In this document: positions 10,091 to 18,997 of the stretch, piece by piece
Numbering within the stretch: the stretch's first letter is position 1
Layout: every line of letters starts with the position of its first letter
Source of the DNA: Hymenobacter sp. 15J16-1T3B
GTDB taxonomy: Bacteria; Bacteroidota; Bacteroidia; Cytophagales; Hymenobacteraceae
DNA length: 64,000 nt
Assembly (NCBI RefSeq): GCF_020711235.1
Contig: NZ_JAJFAV010000008.1
Coordinates: 186,001-250,000, forward strand
Direction: 5' to 3'
Notes under the pieces: model-generated
Seen by the model: only the letters and a program-made list of their open reading frames with translations
Database searches by the model: none
What the model was told of the DNA's origin: nothing
Program-made: the position numbers and the translations under genes

Positions 10091-10516
10091 CTAGTCTACC
10101 GCTAGCGGGGCCACGAACAGGCTGGCCTGAAACGCGAACGGCTCGTTGGTGCGGTGCAGCACGGCATTCACTTTCACTTCCAGCCGCTTGCGCACGCGCT
10201 GCCCCACGTGGCGCACTTCAAAATCGGTAACCGAAACGTGGGCCCGGGCGCGCACCAGCCGCGGCTCGTACGTCCGGATGGCCTGCTCCACGGAGCGCTG
10301 CACGTTGTCTTTCCAGCGCATGGTGGTCAGCGCCTCGAAGTCTTGCTCCCACACCTGGCAGCCATACCCCGGGTCGTAGCGCGACTCCCCAAATTGCGTG
10401 GTCAGGATCAGGTACAAATGCTGGGCAATGGACTCCTGCACGGAGCAGCGCGGCAGCTGCTGCCGCTCCAGCAACGCCGCCATATCCAGCGGCAGACGGT
10501 AAAACGATTCGCTCAT
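10091..10516 (-). CDS. tssE: T6SS baseplate subunit TssE (gp25-like)
   Basis: A 141-residue protein of the phage gp25/TssE lysozyme-like fold, which starts sheath assembly on the baseplate. The family pattern is visible in residues 27-62 (SIAQHLYLILTTQFGE, then RYDPGYGC.VWE.DFE) and in the RTYEPRL segment near 100, which resembles the E-P-R/L signature of gp25. It is the first gene of a tssE-tssF operon and is divergent from two hcp genes across an AT-rich 210-base gap that probably holds both promoters. Confidence 0.85.
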   Translation of the reverse strand: MSESFYRLPLDMAALLERQQLPRCSVQESIAQHLYLILTTQFGESRYDPGYGCQVWEQDFEALTTMRWKDNVQRSVEQAIRTYEPRLVRARAHVSVTDFEVRHVGQRVRKRLEVKVNAVLHRTNEPFAFQASLFVAPLAVD

Positions 10517-10726
10517 AACAACTGTGAGTGTAAGCCAGGGCAGCGAATTATATAAAATAATTATTATTTTTGCTTAAAATTATCTAGTAATTTCAACATT
10601 CAGGTGCAGTCGCACAGCTCGGCCTCCCAAACGTCTTCGGCCGCTGCGACGAAGCGCCGTACGGTACCGGCGTCCTGGGCTCTGCCTGGAAGCGCGTCAT
10701 TTTTTCATCCTCACCTAGCCCTGACT

Positions 10727-11122
10727 ATGTCGTTTAGCGCCGCCCTCATCGTCAACAGCAAGCAGTACCCGATTCGCCGTTTCGTCTGGGGCGTGCAGCA
10801 GAACACCGACGCCGTGGGCCGCCCCGACGCCCGGGTGCAGGGGGGCCATTTGCAGGTGGAGCTGGACTCGGAGCCCGACGACGCCCTGCACCACTGGGCC
10901 CTGGACGACGCCAAAACCATGAACGGCGAGGTGGTGGTGTTTTCGGCCGACAACGCCTTTTCGCGCCGCAAAACCATTCAGTTCGAAGACGCCTACTGCG
11001 TGGGCCTGAGCAAGCGCTTCGACGGCTCCGCCGCCGACCACGCCATGACCATGACCCTGACCTTGTCGGCCAACCGGCTCAGCATCGGGGAAGTCGAGCT
11101 GGACAACGAGTGGCCACTATAA
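10727..11122 (+). CDS. tssD: Hcp-family T6SS tube protein, paralog 2
   Basis: A 131-residue Hcp homolog (MSFSAALIVNSKQYPI). It shares the family pattern with the other two copies: FVWGVQQNTDAVGRPDARVQGG, HHWALDD, FEDAYCVGLS and the LDNEW end. The frame is open from 10604, but the family begins at ATG 10727. It is followed after 32 bases by a third hcp copy, so the two are probably co-transcribed. Paralogous Hcp proteins in one locus can be structural, or can carry specific effectors in the tube lumen; which applies here is unknown. Confidence 0.88.
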   Translation: MSFSAALIVNSKQYPIRRFVWGVQQNTDAVGRPDARVQGGHLQVELDSEPDDALHHWALDDAKTMNGEVVVFSADNAFSRRKTIQFEDAYCVGLSKRFDGSAADHAMTMTLTLSANRLSIGEVELDNEWPL

Positions 11123-11154
11123 CCCTTAACCGGCCGGGCTAGCCGGCTTCTCTT

Positions 11155-11559
11155 ATGGCTTCCTTTGCTTGCACCCTCACGCTCGACGACCAGGACTACC
11201 CGGTCACGCACTGCACCTACGAATTCAGCCAGCCCACCAACGAGCGGGGCCGCGTGGCCGCGCGGGTACGCAGCGGCCTGATTACCCTGCACCTCGACGT
11301 GCCGGAAAGCGACGAGCTGGTGGCCTGGGCGGTGGACTCGAACCGGAAGCTCAGCGGCCACCTGGTGTTTCAGGAAACGAACCGGCCTGTCGCCCGCGAA
11401 AAGCTGGCTTTCGAGGACGGGTTCTGCGTGGCCTACGAGGAGCAGTTCGTCTCGGGCAACGGCGGCAACGGGGCCTACCAGTGCATGGTGCGCATTTCGG
11501 CGGCCAAACTGACCCTGGGCACCGTGGAGAATGACAGCCTCTGGACGCGGACGCGCTGA
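11155..11559 (+). CDS. tssD: Hcp-family T6SS tube protein, paralog 3
   Basis: A 134-residue Hcp homolog (MASFACTLTLDDQDYPV) with the CTYEFSQPTNERGR segment, VAWAVDS, FEDGFCVAYEEQF and a SLWTRTR end in place of the usual LDN.W. It follows paralog 2 by 32 bases. It has diverged more at the C-terminus than the other copies. It precedes the effector-vgrG block, which fits a role with that module. Confidence 0.87.
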   Translation: MASFACTLTLDDQDYPVTHCTYEFSQPTNERGRVAARVRSGLITLHLDVPESDELVAWAVDSNRKLSGHLVFQETNRPVAREKLAFEDGFCVAYEEQFVSGNGGNGAYQCMVRISAAKLTLGTVENDSLWTRTR

Positions 11560-11747
11560 CCCGTTGGCGTACTCCCTGCCCCGCAGTACCAGACCGCTGG
11601 TCTATAATACATGGGTGCTCTTGAAATGGGCTCGTGCCGGGCAATTAAGTCTACGTTTCGGCCATTCAACTTTCTGAATATCTGGACTGAGAACCTGGAA
11701 AGCGGTATTAATTGCATTCCATTCCTCTCAACATATTCTGAGTGCTG

Positions 11748-12542
11748 TTATACATAATTAACGGGAGTCTGCTTTATTTCCAGATGGTAAGCAGGGTCAA
11801 TCGGTGGCTGTATAAGCTTAATGCCACGTCTCTTTACTTCTCTAATAAATGCACTAGGGTATTCCACCGAGATAGGGTCAATGTCAATTACATTCAACGT
11901 GTTGTAGTCACCTAAATGCTTGGATACGGTGGTACCTTGGTCTTCCAGCTCGCTGATTTTGCTTGCCATATTTTGAATTATTTCATTTTTAGATAGGCCG
12001 TCCTTTATTCCTGATGCCGCTACTTCTACCACTTGGTCTCCTATCGAACTGTACATTCTGAGTTCATGAGCTATGCCACGCCTAATGAGGTTGTCATACA
12101 TAATTCTGGCTTGCTCCATAAAAGAGCTCTGAGTTCGAGTTATCATTATACTTCTATTGCCTGAGGCCGCCATTATTTCTGTAAGTACTTTCTGTGAATA
12201 TGCCGTAAGTGCCCCGCGCTTGGCGTTGTGCGCGAAATTGATGCGTACTTTAAACTCGCGGTGAGGCTGCCCAAAGCTCCTCCACATATCTTTAAAATAC
12301 CTTGTCAAATCTTCAGTTACATGCTGGCTGAAGGCAAATTTTGACTTCACGAAATCTGCCCCCGTTCTGGGCAGTTTTGATAAAGTACTTAAAATCGGGT
12401 TGCTACTGCTACCCTTAGAGCGTACCACGGCGTCATGCACACTGCGTGAGGCAGTGCGCTTGAGTTGGCCACGGGGCTGGACCTGAGGCTTGCTTTTGGC
12501 GGTAAACGAGTAGCGCCCTGGGCGATTAACAGGAGGGGCCAT
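11748..12542 (-). CDS. Candidate T6SS effector with M15-peptidase-like motifs
   Basis: A 264-residue protein with no signal peptide. Residues 1-65 are basic and Pro/Ser-rich (a possible sorting region). The C-terminal half follows the layout of M15-type zinc D,D-peptidases: ITRTQSSFMEQA (134-145, compare ItSgyRs..eQA), VSKHLG...NVIDID (206-222, compare SxHxxGxAvDi) with H209 and D220/D222 as possible ligands, and a terminal AYHLEI (251-256, compare wHfE). That is motif reading, not a database match. The gene is much less GC-rich than its neighbours and lies divergent from vgrG, as cargo genes often do. A peptidoglycan-cleaving T6SS effector is the favoured guess; no immunity gene is obvious beside it. 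Confidence 0.55.
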   Translation of the reverse strand: MAPPVNRPGRYSFTAKSKPQVQPRGQLKRTASRSVHDAVVRSKGSSSNPILSTLSKLPRTGADFVKSKFAFSQHVTEDLTRYFKDMWRSFGQPHREFKVRINFAHNAKRGALTAYSQKVLTEIMAASGNRSIMITRTQSSFMEQARIMYDNLIRRGIAHELRMYSSIGDQVVEVAASGIKDGLSKNEIIQNMASKISELEDQGTTVSKHLGDYNTLNVIDIDPISVEYPSAFIREVKRRGIKLIQPPIDPAYHLEIKQTPVNYV

Positions 12543-12669
12543 GCAGAATCAAGCTTAGGTCGAAGTTTGGTTAGGTCAGCAGTGCGACTTCTAATCTAGC
12601 AGAAGGCAGAGACTTATTTCTTATAAGTATAGTAAAAATAAAGATGGTAATAATTACATTGCTCATCAT

Positions 12670-14496
12670 ATGTCGTACCCCGTTCGAGTGACCGTACAAG
12701 TGGAAGGCGGACCGGCCCTGACCGACTTCAAGAGCCTGTCCATCACGCAGGAGCTGTTCACGCACCATTCCTTCAGCCTTGACTTTTCATTTGAAGCCCT
12801 GGGCAAGGCCTTGGGCATCCGGCCGGACATGCTCTTCAAGCAGGGCCACGAAAAGCTGAGCGGCAAGAACCTAACCATCAGCTGGAGCAGTACCCTAGAC
12901 GCTGACCGGGGCCGCCAGTTCGAGTTCAAGGGCCTCATTACCGAAACCAGCATTCAGACCAGCGCCGACCTGACCAACTACTACCACATCAGTGGCACCA
13001 GCCCCACCTTCTTGCTGGAAGACGGCAGCCAGAGCCGCGCGTTCGTGAAGCAGACCGTGCAGCAGATTTTTTCGGCGGTGCTGGGCGACTACCCCAGCAA
13101 CGCGTTTGCCCGGCAGCTCAAACCCAAAAACAAGGCTGTGCTCCCCTACGTGGCGCAGTACGACGAAACCAACTTCAACTTCCTGAGCCGGCTGGCGGCC
13201 CAGTACGGCGAGTGGCTGTACTACGACGGCACCACCCTGCAGCTCGGCTTGCCCAGCGCTAAAGCCTGCGTGTTTCAGAGCAGCGGGGTGCAGAACTTCA
13301 CGCTCTCGATGAACCTGCAACCCGGTCAGTTTCGGAGCAGCCACTACAACTACCGTAACCACCAGCCTCTACAAGCTACGGCCAAGGCCCCGGGTGGCGA
13401 CGCCTTCAGCAAGTTCGCGGTGCAGCGCTCCAACGAATTATTCCAGCAGCCCCACCGCCTGCTAGCGGATGCGGTACTAACCGACCGCAGCCAGTTGCAG
13501 CAAACCATCGACGCGCTGGTAGCCAAGCAAACCAGCGGCCTAGTGGCGCTGGAAGGCCACGGCGAAGTATTCGACATCCGGCCCGGCCACTTGCTCGACG
13601 TGCACGACGCTGCCGGGGCCGACTACGGGCGGTTCCGGGTGCTGGCCGTGGAGCACGAGCTCGACGGCGACGGAAATTACCAGAACCGCTTCAAGGCCAT
13701 GTCGGGCGCCCTAGACAGTCCGCCCGCCAACGACTACTACACTGCGCCGGCCGCGCACCCCGAACTGGCCGAGGTCATCGACCTGGAAGACCCGCGCAAG
13801 CTGGGCCGCGTTCGGGTGCGCTTTCAGTGGGACGTGGCCAAGAAAAAGGATGCCGAATCGGGCTGGCTGCGCGTCACTACGCCCTACAGCGGCGACGGGA
13901 AGGGGCAGCTATTCACACCCGAAATCGGCTCGCAGGTGCTGGTAAGCTACGAGCACGGCCGCGCCGACTTCCCGGTGGTTCTTGGCAACCTCTTCCACCC
14001 CAAAAACAAGCAGGACGCGGCCTACACCTTCGACAAGAACAAGGTCAAGAGCCTGCAGACGGCGGGCGGCAATAAGCTGGTGTTTCACGACGAAGCCGGC
14101 AAGGAGCGCATCCTGATTTCCAACGGCAAATCGGGCAAGCGCGAAACCCTGTTAGAAGTGTCCTTTGCCCAGGATGGCAATATCCTGCTGAAGACCAAAG
14201 GCAACATTACCCTAGACGCGAAGACGAAAATTTCGCTCACCTCTAAGGAAATCAGCCTGAAGGCCGAGGATAAAATCACCCTGCAGGCCACCAAGAAAAT
14301 CGTCCTCGACAGCTCCGGCACCGTGGATGTACAGGCCATAAACGCACTGAAAGCCAGCGGGCAAAAATTGGAGCTGAGTGCGCAGACCACCGCCAAGCTG
14401 GCCGGACAAACCGGCGTTAAAGTAGAAGGTCTCACCGCCGAGCTAAGCGGCTCCTCCATGACGACGGTGAAAGGCGCTATGGTGAAAATCAATTAG
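12670..14496 (+). CDS. tssI: T6SS spike protein VgrG (TssI)
   Basis: A 608-residue VgrG. The gp27-like part (about 1-380) carries the ISGTSPTFLLEDG and YDETNFNFLSRLAAQYGEWLYYDG segments typical of the family. The gp5-like OB fold begins near 385 (VIDLEDPRKLGRVRVRFQWD). Then comes the repetitive beta-helix spike (about 475-608, with KGNITLDAKTKISLTSKEISLKAEDKITLQ-type repeats) ending in MVKIN. There is no extra C-terminal effector domain. PAAR starts 8 bases after the stop, so the two are translated from one message, and the candidate effector is divergent 127 bases upstream. Confidence 0.93.
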   Translation: MSYPVRVTVQVEGGPALTDFKSLSITQELFTHHSFSLDFSFEALGKALGIRPDMLFKQGHEKLSGKNLTISWSSTLDADRGRQFEFKGLITETSIQTSADLTNYYHISGTSPTFLLEDGSQSRAFVKQTVQQIFSAVLGDYPSNAFARQLKPKNKAVLPYVAQYDETNFNFLSRLAAQYGEWLYYDGTTLQLGLPSAKACVFQSSGVQNFTLSMNLQPGQFRSSHYNYRNHQPLQATAKAPGGDAFSKFAVQRSNELFQQPHRLLADAVLTDRSQLQQTIDALVAKQTSGLVALEGHGEVFDIRPGHLLDVHDAAGADYGRFRVLAVEHELDGDGNYQNRFKAMSGALDSPPANDYYTAPAAHPELAEVIDLEDPRKLGRVRVRFQWDVAKKKDAESGWLRVTTPYSGDGKGQLFTPEIGSQVLVSYEHGRADFPVVLGNLFHPKNKQDAAYTFDKNKVKSLQTAGGNKLVFHDEAGKERILISNGKSGKRETLLEVSFAQDGNILLKTKGNITLDAKTKISLTSKEISLKAEDKITLQATKKIVLDSSGTVDVQAINALKASGQKLELSAQTTAKLAGQTGVKVEGLTAELSGSSMTTVKGAMVKIN

Positions 14497-14504
14497 CCCA
14501 ATCA

Positions 14505-14804
14505 ATGGGAAAGCCAGCTGCCCGCGTGGGCGACATGCATACCTGCCCGATGGTGACGCCGGGCCTGCCCCCCATCCCGCACGTGGGCGGCCCTATCACC
14601 GGCCCCGGCTGCCCCACCGTGCTCATCGGGGGCATGCCCGCCGCCGTCATGGGTGATATGTGCACTTGCGTGGGGCCGCCTGATACGATTGTGCTGGGCT
14701 CCACTGGGGTATTTATCGGTGGAAAACCTGCTGCGCGTATGGGCGACCAGTGCGCGCACGGCGGAGCCGTTACTCTCGGATGCCCGACGGTACTTATTGG
14801 GTAG
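14505..14804 (+). CDS. PAAR-domain spike tip protein
   Basis: A 99-residue PAAR protein that would cap the VgrG spike. It has the repeated motif pattern of the family: KPAARVGD.HTCP, GGPITGPGCPTVLIGG.PAAV.GD.CTC, and GGKPAARMGDQCAHGG with the Cys and His residues that bind the zinc at the tip. It is a bare PAAR domain without an effector extension, so any toxin must bind it as a separate protein. It lies 8 bases after vgrG. Confidence 0.92.
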   Translation: MGKPAARVGDMHTCPMVTPGLPPIPHVGGPITGPGCPTVLIGGMPAAVMGDMCTCVGPPDTIVLGSTGVFIGGKPAARMGDQCAHGGAVTLGCPTVLIG

Positions 14805-14921
14805 AAATGCTGATAAAACAAAGAAGACACCCCTGCTTACTAAGCTTATTCCAACTCATGACTTTAAATAGAGTTGGGGGATATATGCAGGACAATTGCT
14901 TCTAAAGTAAATTCTTAAAAA

Positions 14922-15383
14922 TTGGCAAAAATGTTTCTGAATCAAACAATCTCCGTCAGCGGGTGTATTACCCAGGAAAAATTCATAAAGGGCCGGACCC
15001 TTTCTGAACTAGAACGGCTGTTAGGATTTCATGCAGGCAGATTAGAAAAAGGAATTATCGTAGCTGCTTTGCTGCAGTTGCCTGATATAGACCAGTTCGA
15101 ATTGCTCGGGTACACACAGGTAGCGGAGCACAATTTCAGCGCTAATGCCCTGAATGGGTTAGATATCAACAAGCTCAAAGCAATGGTTCGGCAGAATGTA
15201 TTCACTACAGTAGGCAATGACAGGCTCGTTAAAATAAAACCTAATACTCCTCACTCTGAATACATGAGCAATGACGAACAATACCCTCCTGGTAGCGGTG
15301 TCCCGCAATGGAAGTTAATTAGCAAAATGGATGCTGAAGTTATAGCAATAGTAGATGAAGGCGAGTGTTATCCGTTTTGGTAA
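14922..15383 (+). CDS. Unknown cytoplasmic protein downstream of PAAR
   Basis: A 153-residue protein without signal peptide or membrane segment (MAKMFLNQTISVSGCI...ECYPFW). It looks alpha/beta, with a long helical start and an NTPHSEYMSNDEQYPPGSGVPQWKL segment near 107-131. The gene is AT-rich against its GC-rich neighbours, as is the candidate effector, which suggests it came as cargo. It could be an effector, an adaptor or an immunity protein. I do not recognise the family. Confidence 0.7.
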   Translation: MAKMFLNQTISVSGCITQEKFIKGRTLSELERLLGFHAGRLEKGIIVAALLQLPDIDQFELLGYTQVAEHNFSANALNGLDINKLKAMVRQNVFTTVGNDRLVKIKPNTPHSEYMSNDEQYPPGSGVPQWKLISKMDAEVIAIVDEGECYPFW

Positions 15384-15461
15384 TGCCATGACCCTATACC
15401 TGATTTTTCATAATTACTATATATTAAATGGCTTAAGCAGAGCCGCCATCTAGTAGGTTGC

Positions 15462-15689
15462 TTACTGCCCATCCGCTGGCATGCGCAGTTGCTGACCCAT
15501 GGAAACATTCAACAGCGTGCAGGAAACCGTGCCGGCAAAAAGGCCCGCCAGCGCGACGGCCACTGGCCCGGTCACCGTTCCAAGGCCTGGCAATGCAACA
15601 GTGCCCATATTGCCCCCACCATTGCTCCGGCTCCGGGCCATTAGCACGCCCGCGGTACGGGCGCAGCGCTTGGCTTGGCAATCTGCCAT
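15462..15689 (-). CDS. Small hydrophobic protein at the end of the tssNKO operon
   Basis: A 75-residue frame from ATG 15689, 50 bases after tssO on the same strand. It has a basic N-terminus with Cys residues (MADCQAKRCARTAG), a Gly-rich hinge, and a hydrophobic stretch at about 29-62 (VALPGLGTVTGPVAVALAGL then FAGTVSCTLL) able to span a membrane. Its place in the operon favours a real gene, perhaps a small envelope component. Overlapping frames on both strands make the call uncertain, and no family was recognised. Confidence 0.4.
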   Translation of the reverse strand: MADCQAKRCARTAGVLMARSRSNGGGNMGTVALPGLGTVTGPVAVALAGLFAGTVSCTLLNVSMGQQLRMPADGQ

Positions 15690-15739
15690 AACTTCTCATG
15701 CTCCTGGTAGGTAAGTAGCCGCGCCGGCTTAGGCCACGT

Positions 15740-16645
15740 TCACAACAACCCGAAGAACCGCGCCGGCCGGCCCAGCTCCGTGTTGATGGATTCGAGCGTC
15801 TTCTCGACGTCCTGCTTCATATCGGCCGTGGCCGGGTTTTCCAGCAGCTTGACGAAAGCCGTGCGCGACTGTTCCAGCAGTTGCTTCCGCTCCCGGCTGC
15901 TGGGCTTGTAATCGAGGCCGCGCTGGCGCAAGCAGTCGGCTTCGGCAAAGGCCAGCTGGTCGCGCAGCATGGCGTTTTCCATCAGCGCCGACACGCTGGG
16001 CATGGGCGCGGCTCCCCCGCCGGCCTTGGGCTTGGGCGCGGGCGCAGCGGCCACTACCGGGGCGGGCGCCGCCGCGTGGCTCTGGCTAGCTGCCTGCAGC
16101 GCCGTCTGCAGCAGGATAATCTGCTGTTTGGCTTGGCTCAACTCCATGGCCAGTTTTTCGCTGCCCTTGGCCGCGTCGCCGGTTTTGCCCAACTCCTGAC
16201 GCAGCAGGTCGATGGTGCCGCGGTTGGCGCGGAACAAATCAAAGTCGCGCAGTATGTTGCGGGCAATCTGCCGGTGGGCCGCCACTTGCATGCCGGCCGA
16301 GTCGCGGCGCAGTTCGTTCAGCCCGGTCACAATGGCGTTCAGGTTGTCCTGGTTGGCGGTGACTAGCTGGCCCTGCACCATGTCGTTGCTCTCCACGCGC
16401 AGCCGTTGGTCGAGGGCATCGACGCGCTGCAGTCGGTGCGAGAGGGTATCGAAGACCACCGCCAGCTGACCTTGCTCCTGCTGGGCCTGGCTGAGCTGCG
16501 CCCGGAGGCGGGCATTTTCATCCACCAGACCGGAGTTGGAGAACAGGAAATAAGAGGCGCCTAAGGGCAAGGCCAGCGCCAGCAGATACAGCAATGCAAA
16601 CTGCCAGATGTGGCTGCGTCGTTCGGTTTGATTGAGGGCTAACAT
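15740..16645 (-). CDS. tssO: T6SS-iii membrane complex protein TssO
   Basis: A 301-residue protein with a short cytoplasmic start (MLALNQTERRSH), one transmembrane helix (about 14-36) and a long coiled-coil periplasmic region (about 40-185, with heptads such as LRAQLSQAQQEQGQL), an Ala/Pro linker (about 188-217) and a helical tail. This is the layout of TssO, one of the proteins that replace TssJLM in the T6SS-iii class. It follows tssK by 39 bases. The symbol rests on topology, the N-terminal pattern and operon position; direct similarity could not be checked. Confidence 0.72.
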   Translation of the reverse strand: MLALNQTERRSHIWQFALLYLLALALPLGASYFLFSNSGLVDENARLRAQLSQAQQEQGQLAVVFDTLSHRLQRVDALDQRLRVESNDMVQGQLVTANQDNLNAIVTGLNELRRDSAGMQVAAHRQIARNILRDFDLFRANRGTIDLLRQELGKTGDAAKGSEKLAMELSQAKQQIILLQTALQAASQSHAAAPAPVVAAAPAPKPKAGGGAAPMPSVSALMENAMLRDQLAFAEADCLRQRGLDYKPSSRERKQLLEQSRTAFVKLLENPATADMKQDVEKTLESINTELGRPARFFGLL

Positions 16646-16684
16646 GGGGGTAAGCGTGGGGCAACAAGCGGTGGAAGTGACGTA

Positions 16685-17899
16685 TTATTGGGCAAAGGGC
16701 GACCAGGCCGTGACGGGGCTGGCCACCGCCCGGGCATCCAGCCCGGATGCCCGGGATGGCGCCTCAGCGGCGAGGGGGTTTTCGTTGATGAAGCTCTGCC
16801 AGCCTTCCTTGTTCTTGCCGATGTATTCCAGCTGACGGAGCTGCCGGAAAATGGCCCCGAGCATGGCCCACAAGTAGTGCTGCTGGCGCAGGTGCTCGTG
16901 CACTTGCTGGTGGTTGTAGGTTAGCGTGACGGCCGTATTCAGGGCCCCGAGCAGCGTAGCCGGCAGAATTTCCGACCACTGCTCGAAGTATTTGAGCAGC
17001 TCTTCACGCTCGGCTTCGGTGAGGCTTTCCAGGGAAGACTTGACTTGCTTGGCCACCCGCAGCAGCGCGTCGAGCAGGTAAATGGGGGGCTGCTCGGCGG
17101 CCATCAGCCGCAGGGTGGTGAGCTGCTGGGCCACGGCCAGCACGGTGTGCTCAGCCAGGCCGCGCACCAGGTCGGCCAGGGCGTTGCTTTTGTCGGTGCG
17201 CAGCTTCACTTTCTGGATGATCTTGAACGCATCCGCTTCCAGCTCGCTCAGCTGCAGCTCCAGTTGGTGCAGGGCCTGTAGCAGGACGGGGTGGCTGGCC
17301 AGGGCCGCGCAGGGCGGCACGAAATGGCTCACCGCCCGCAGCTCCCCGTTGGAGAGCTGCAATTCACCGACGGAGAGGGCAAAGGCTTCGCTAACGGCCG
17401 TGTTCAGGTGCTGCACCGGCACCACGCTCAAGCCGTACTGCGGGATGGTATGCGGGTGCCGGGGCGGCAGCTCGTCGGCAGCGGGGATGCCGACGGGAAC
17501 CCGCTCGAACGGATTCACCGTGACCAGCACGGCGAAGCGCATGCCTTCCGTTGCCGGCAGGTTGTAGGTATTGAGCAGCTGCACCAGGTTGGTGCGGGCC
17601 GTGAGGGGGGCGCTGGAGGGCGTAATTTCGATGCGGGCGCCCCCGGCCGTGACGGCCCGGCAATGCGTTAGCCGGGCCTGCACTTCGTTCTGGGCGTCCA
17701 CGTGCAGCAGCAGCTCGAAAGTGGGGCTGCCCAGCTCATCGGCCGTGGGCAGCAGGCCGTAGTTGTAGGAGCGCAGGTGCAGCGCGGTGGCGTCGCGCAG
17801 GTGGTCGGTGACGCACTGGTCGGCCTGGGCAAAATGCCGCCGGGAAATCTTCATCCCGTCGACCCAGTTCACCGGGTAATGGCTAATGGTCGGAAGCAT
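16685..17899 (-). CDS. tssK: T6SS baseplate protein TssK
   Basis: A 404-residue TssK (ImpJ/VasE family), which links the baseplate wedges to the membrane complex. The start is diagnostic: MLPTISHYPVNWVDGMKISRRHFAQADQ... contains the W..GM.ls..HF signature. The middle is beta-rich (about 30-190) and the C-terminal part helical with a small final domain (about 330-404). It lies between tssN (50 bases upstream) and tssO on the minus strand. Confidence 0.88.
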   Translation of the reverse strand: MLPTISHYPVNWVDGMKISRRHFAQADQCVTDHLRDATALHLRSYNYGLLPTADELGSPTFELLLHVDAQNEVQARLTHCRAVTAGGARIEITPSSAPLTARTNLVQLLNTYNLPATEGMRFAVLVTVNPFERVPVGIPAADELPPRHPHTIPQYGLSVVPVQHLNTAVSEAFALSVGELQLSNGELRAVSHFVPPCAALASHPVLLQALHQLELQLSELEADAFKIIQKVKLRTDKSNALADLVRGLAEHTVLAVAQQLTTLRLMAAEQPPIYLLDALLRVAKQVKSSLESLTEAEREELLKYFEQWSEILPATLLGALNTAVTLTYNHQQVHEHLRQQHYLWAMLGAIFRQLRQLEYIGKNKEGWQSFINENPLAAEAPSRASGLDARAVASPVTAWSPFAQ

Positions 17900-17949
17900 A
17901 GAACTACGGATGAGCGGAAAGCAGATGGAGCTTCAGTCGGGGCGGCGGA

Positions 17950-18807
17950 CTAGGCCGGCACCGCCTGCCGGATCAGCGGGACCCGTTCGGCAACGATGAT
18001 GTCGCCCTGACGCAGCAGGTTGTTTTGAAAGGTCACTTCCGGGTCGTAATACTGCCGGCGGCGCCACCAGGCCCGCTTGGCGTAAAACAGCCAGCCGTAG
18101 GGCGTGCCTTGCGCATCCACATACTGCAGCGCCTGGTCGGGCTTCAGGCGGTTGTAATCGGTCAGGAAAATCGAGAAAAGGTCACCTAAGCGCATCTGGT
18201 AGGGTGCCTTCGAGGTAAAATCGTGGTAGGCGGGGTCTTGGTGGTGCCGCGCCATCCAGAAGTGCACTACCATGAAGTGGCTGAGGTCGATGCCGCCCAG
18301 GTTGGGCGCGGGCGCCAGCTGCTGCACCTGCCAGAGTTTGTACTGCTTGGGCGGGATGGTCTGCCAGGCTTGCCAGGCCGCCAGAAAAAAGTGCGGCAGC
18401 AGAAACAGCAGGACAGCGGGCACAAAACTGCTGGGCGGAAACCGGGGCTCGACCCGCGGTACCCAGTGCAGGGCCAACATGGCGGCCACACCCAACCCGG
18501 CGCTTAGGGCGAGGATGCCTGCTCCCTGCCAGCGCTGCCCGGCCGCCGGCCAGCCCAGCCAAGCCGGTAGCTGGGCCGCGTACAGCCAGCCCAGCAGCAG
18601 CAGCACGCACTGCAGCAACATTAGCGTCAGCGGGAAGGGCAAAGGACTGAGCACGGCGGCCAGCCCAAGTAGCCCAAAAGCGGCTACGGTGCCCAGCACG
18701 TAGAGCCCAATCCGCATTACGACTTTGCTGCCCGCAGCGCGGGCGGTGAGTTTGGTGAATGCGCCAGAAGCAGCCCCTTGGGCTTGGGATGTGGGTGAAG
18801 ACAACAT
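17950..18807 (-). CDS. tssN: T6SS-iii membrane complex protein TssN
   Basis: A 285-residue membrane protein with about four or five hydrophobic segments in residues 30-165 and a cytoplasmic C-terminal domain (about 165-285) containing LSHFMVVHFWMARH and LGDLFSIFLTDYNRLKP. The layout and its place ahead of tssK and tssO match TssN, an inner-membrane component of T6SS-iii. It is the first gene of the tssN-tssK-tssO operon and is divergent from tssG, 190 bases away. Confidence 0.75.
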   Translation of the reverse strand: MLSSPTSQAQGAASGAFTKLTARAAGSKVVMRIGLYVLGTVAAFGLLGLAAVLSPLPFPLTLMLLQCVLLLLGWLYAAQLPAWLGWPAAGQRWQGAGILALSAGLGVAAMLALHWVPRVEPRFPPSSFVPAVLLFLLPHFFLAAWQAWQTIPPKQYKLWQVQQLAPAPNLGGIDLSHFMVVHFWMARHHQDPAYHDFTSKAPYQMRLGDLFSIFLTDYNRLKPDQALQYVDAQGTPYGWLFYAKRAWWRRRQYYDPEVTFQNNLLRQGDIIVAERVPLIRQAVPA

Positions 18808-18890
18808 GGTGCTAATGACAAGACGGGACGAAATGGCAGGAAATATATCGTCGCCAAATGTGGGATTAAAGTAATTATTTCTATTGATAT

Positions 18891-18918
18891 TTTGCGATGT
18901 TTGTCTAGAATAAATTTG
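18891..18918 (+). promoter_or_regulatory. Bacteroidota-type promoter upstream of tssG
   Basis: A TTTG element at 18891-18894 and a TAAATTTG element at 18911-18918 match the Bacteroidota -33/-7 consensus (TTTG and TAnnTTTG). The 16-base spacing is a little short. The start codon of tssG is 80 bases downstream. Confidence 0.5.
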
Positions 18919-18997
18919 AAAAGTCCTGATTCGACCTAACCCGGCAGCCCTAGCTTCTAGCTGGAGCCGCTATTCCCGAACCTTTAAATCTCCTCTT

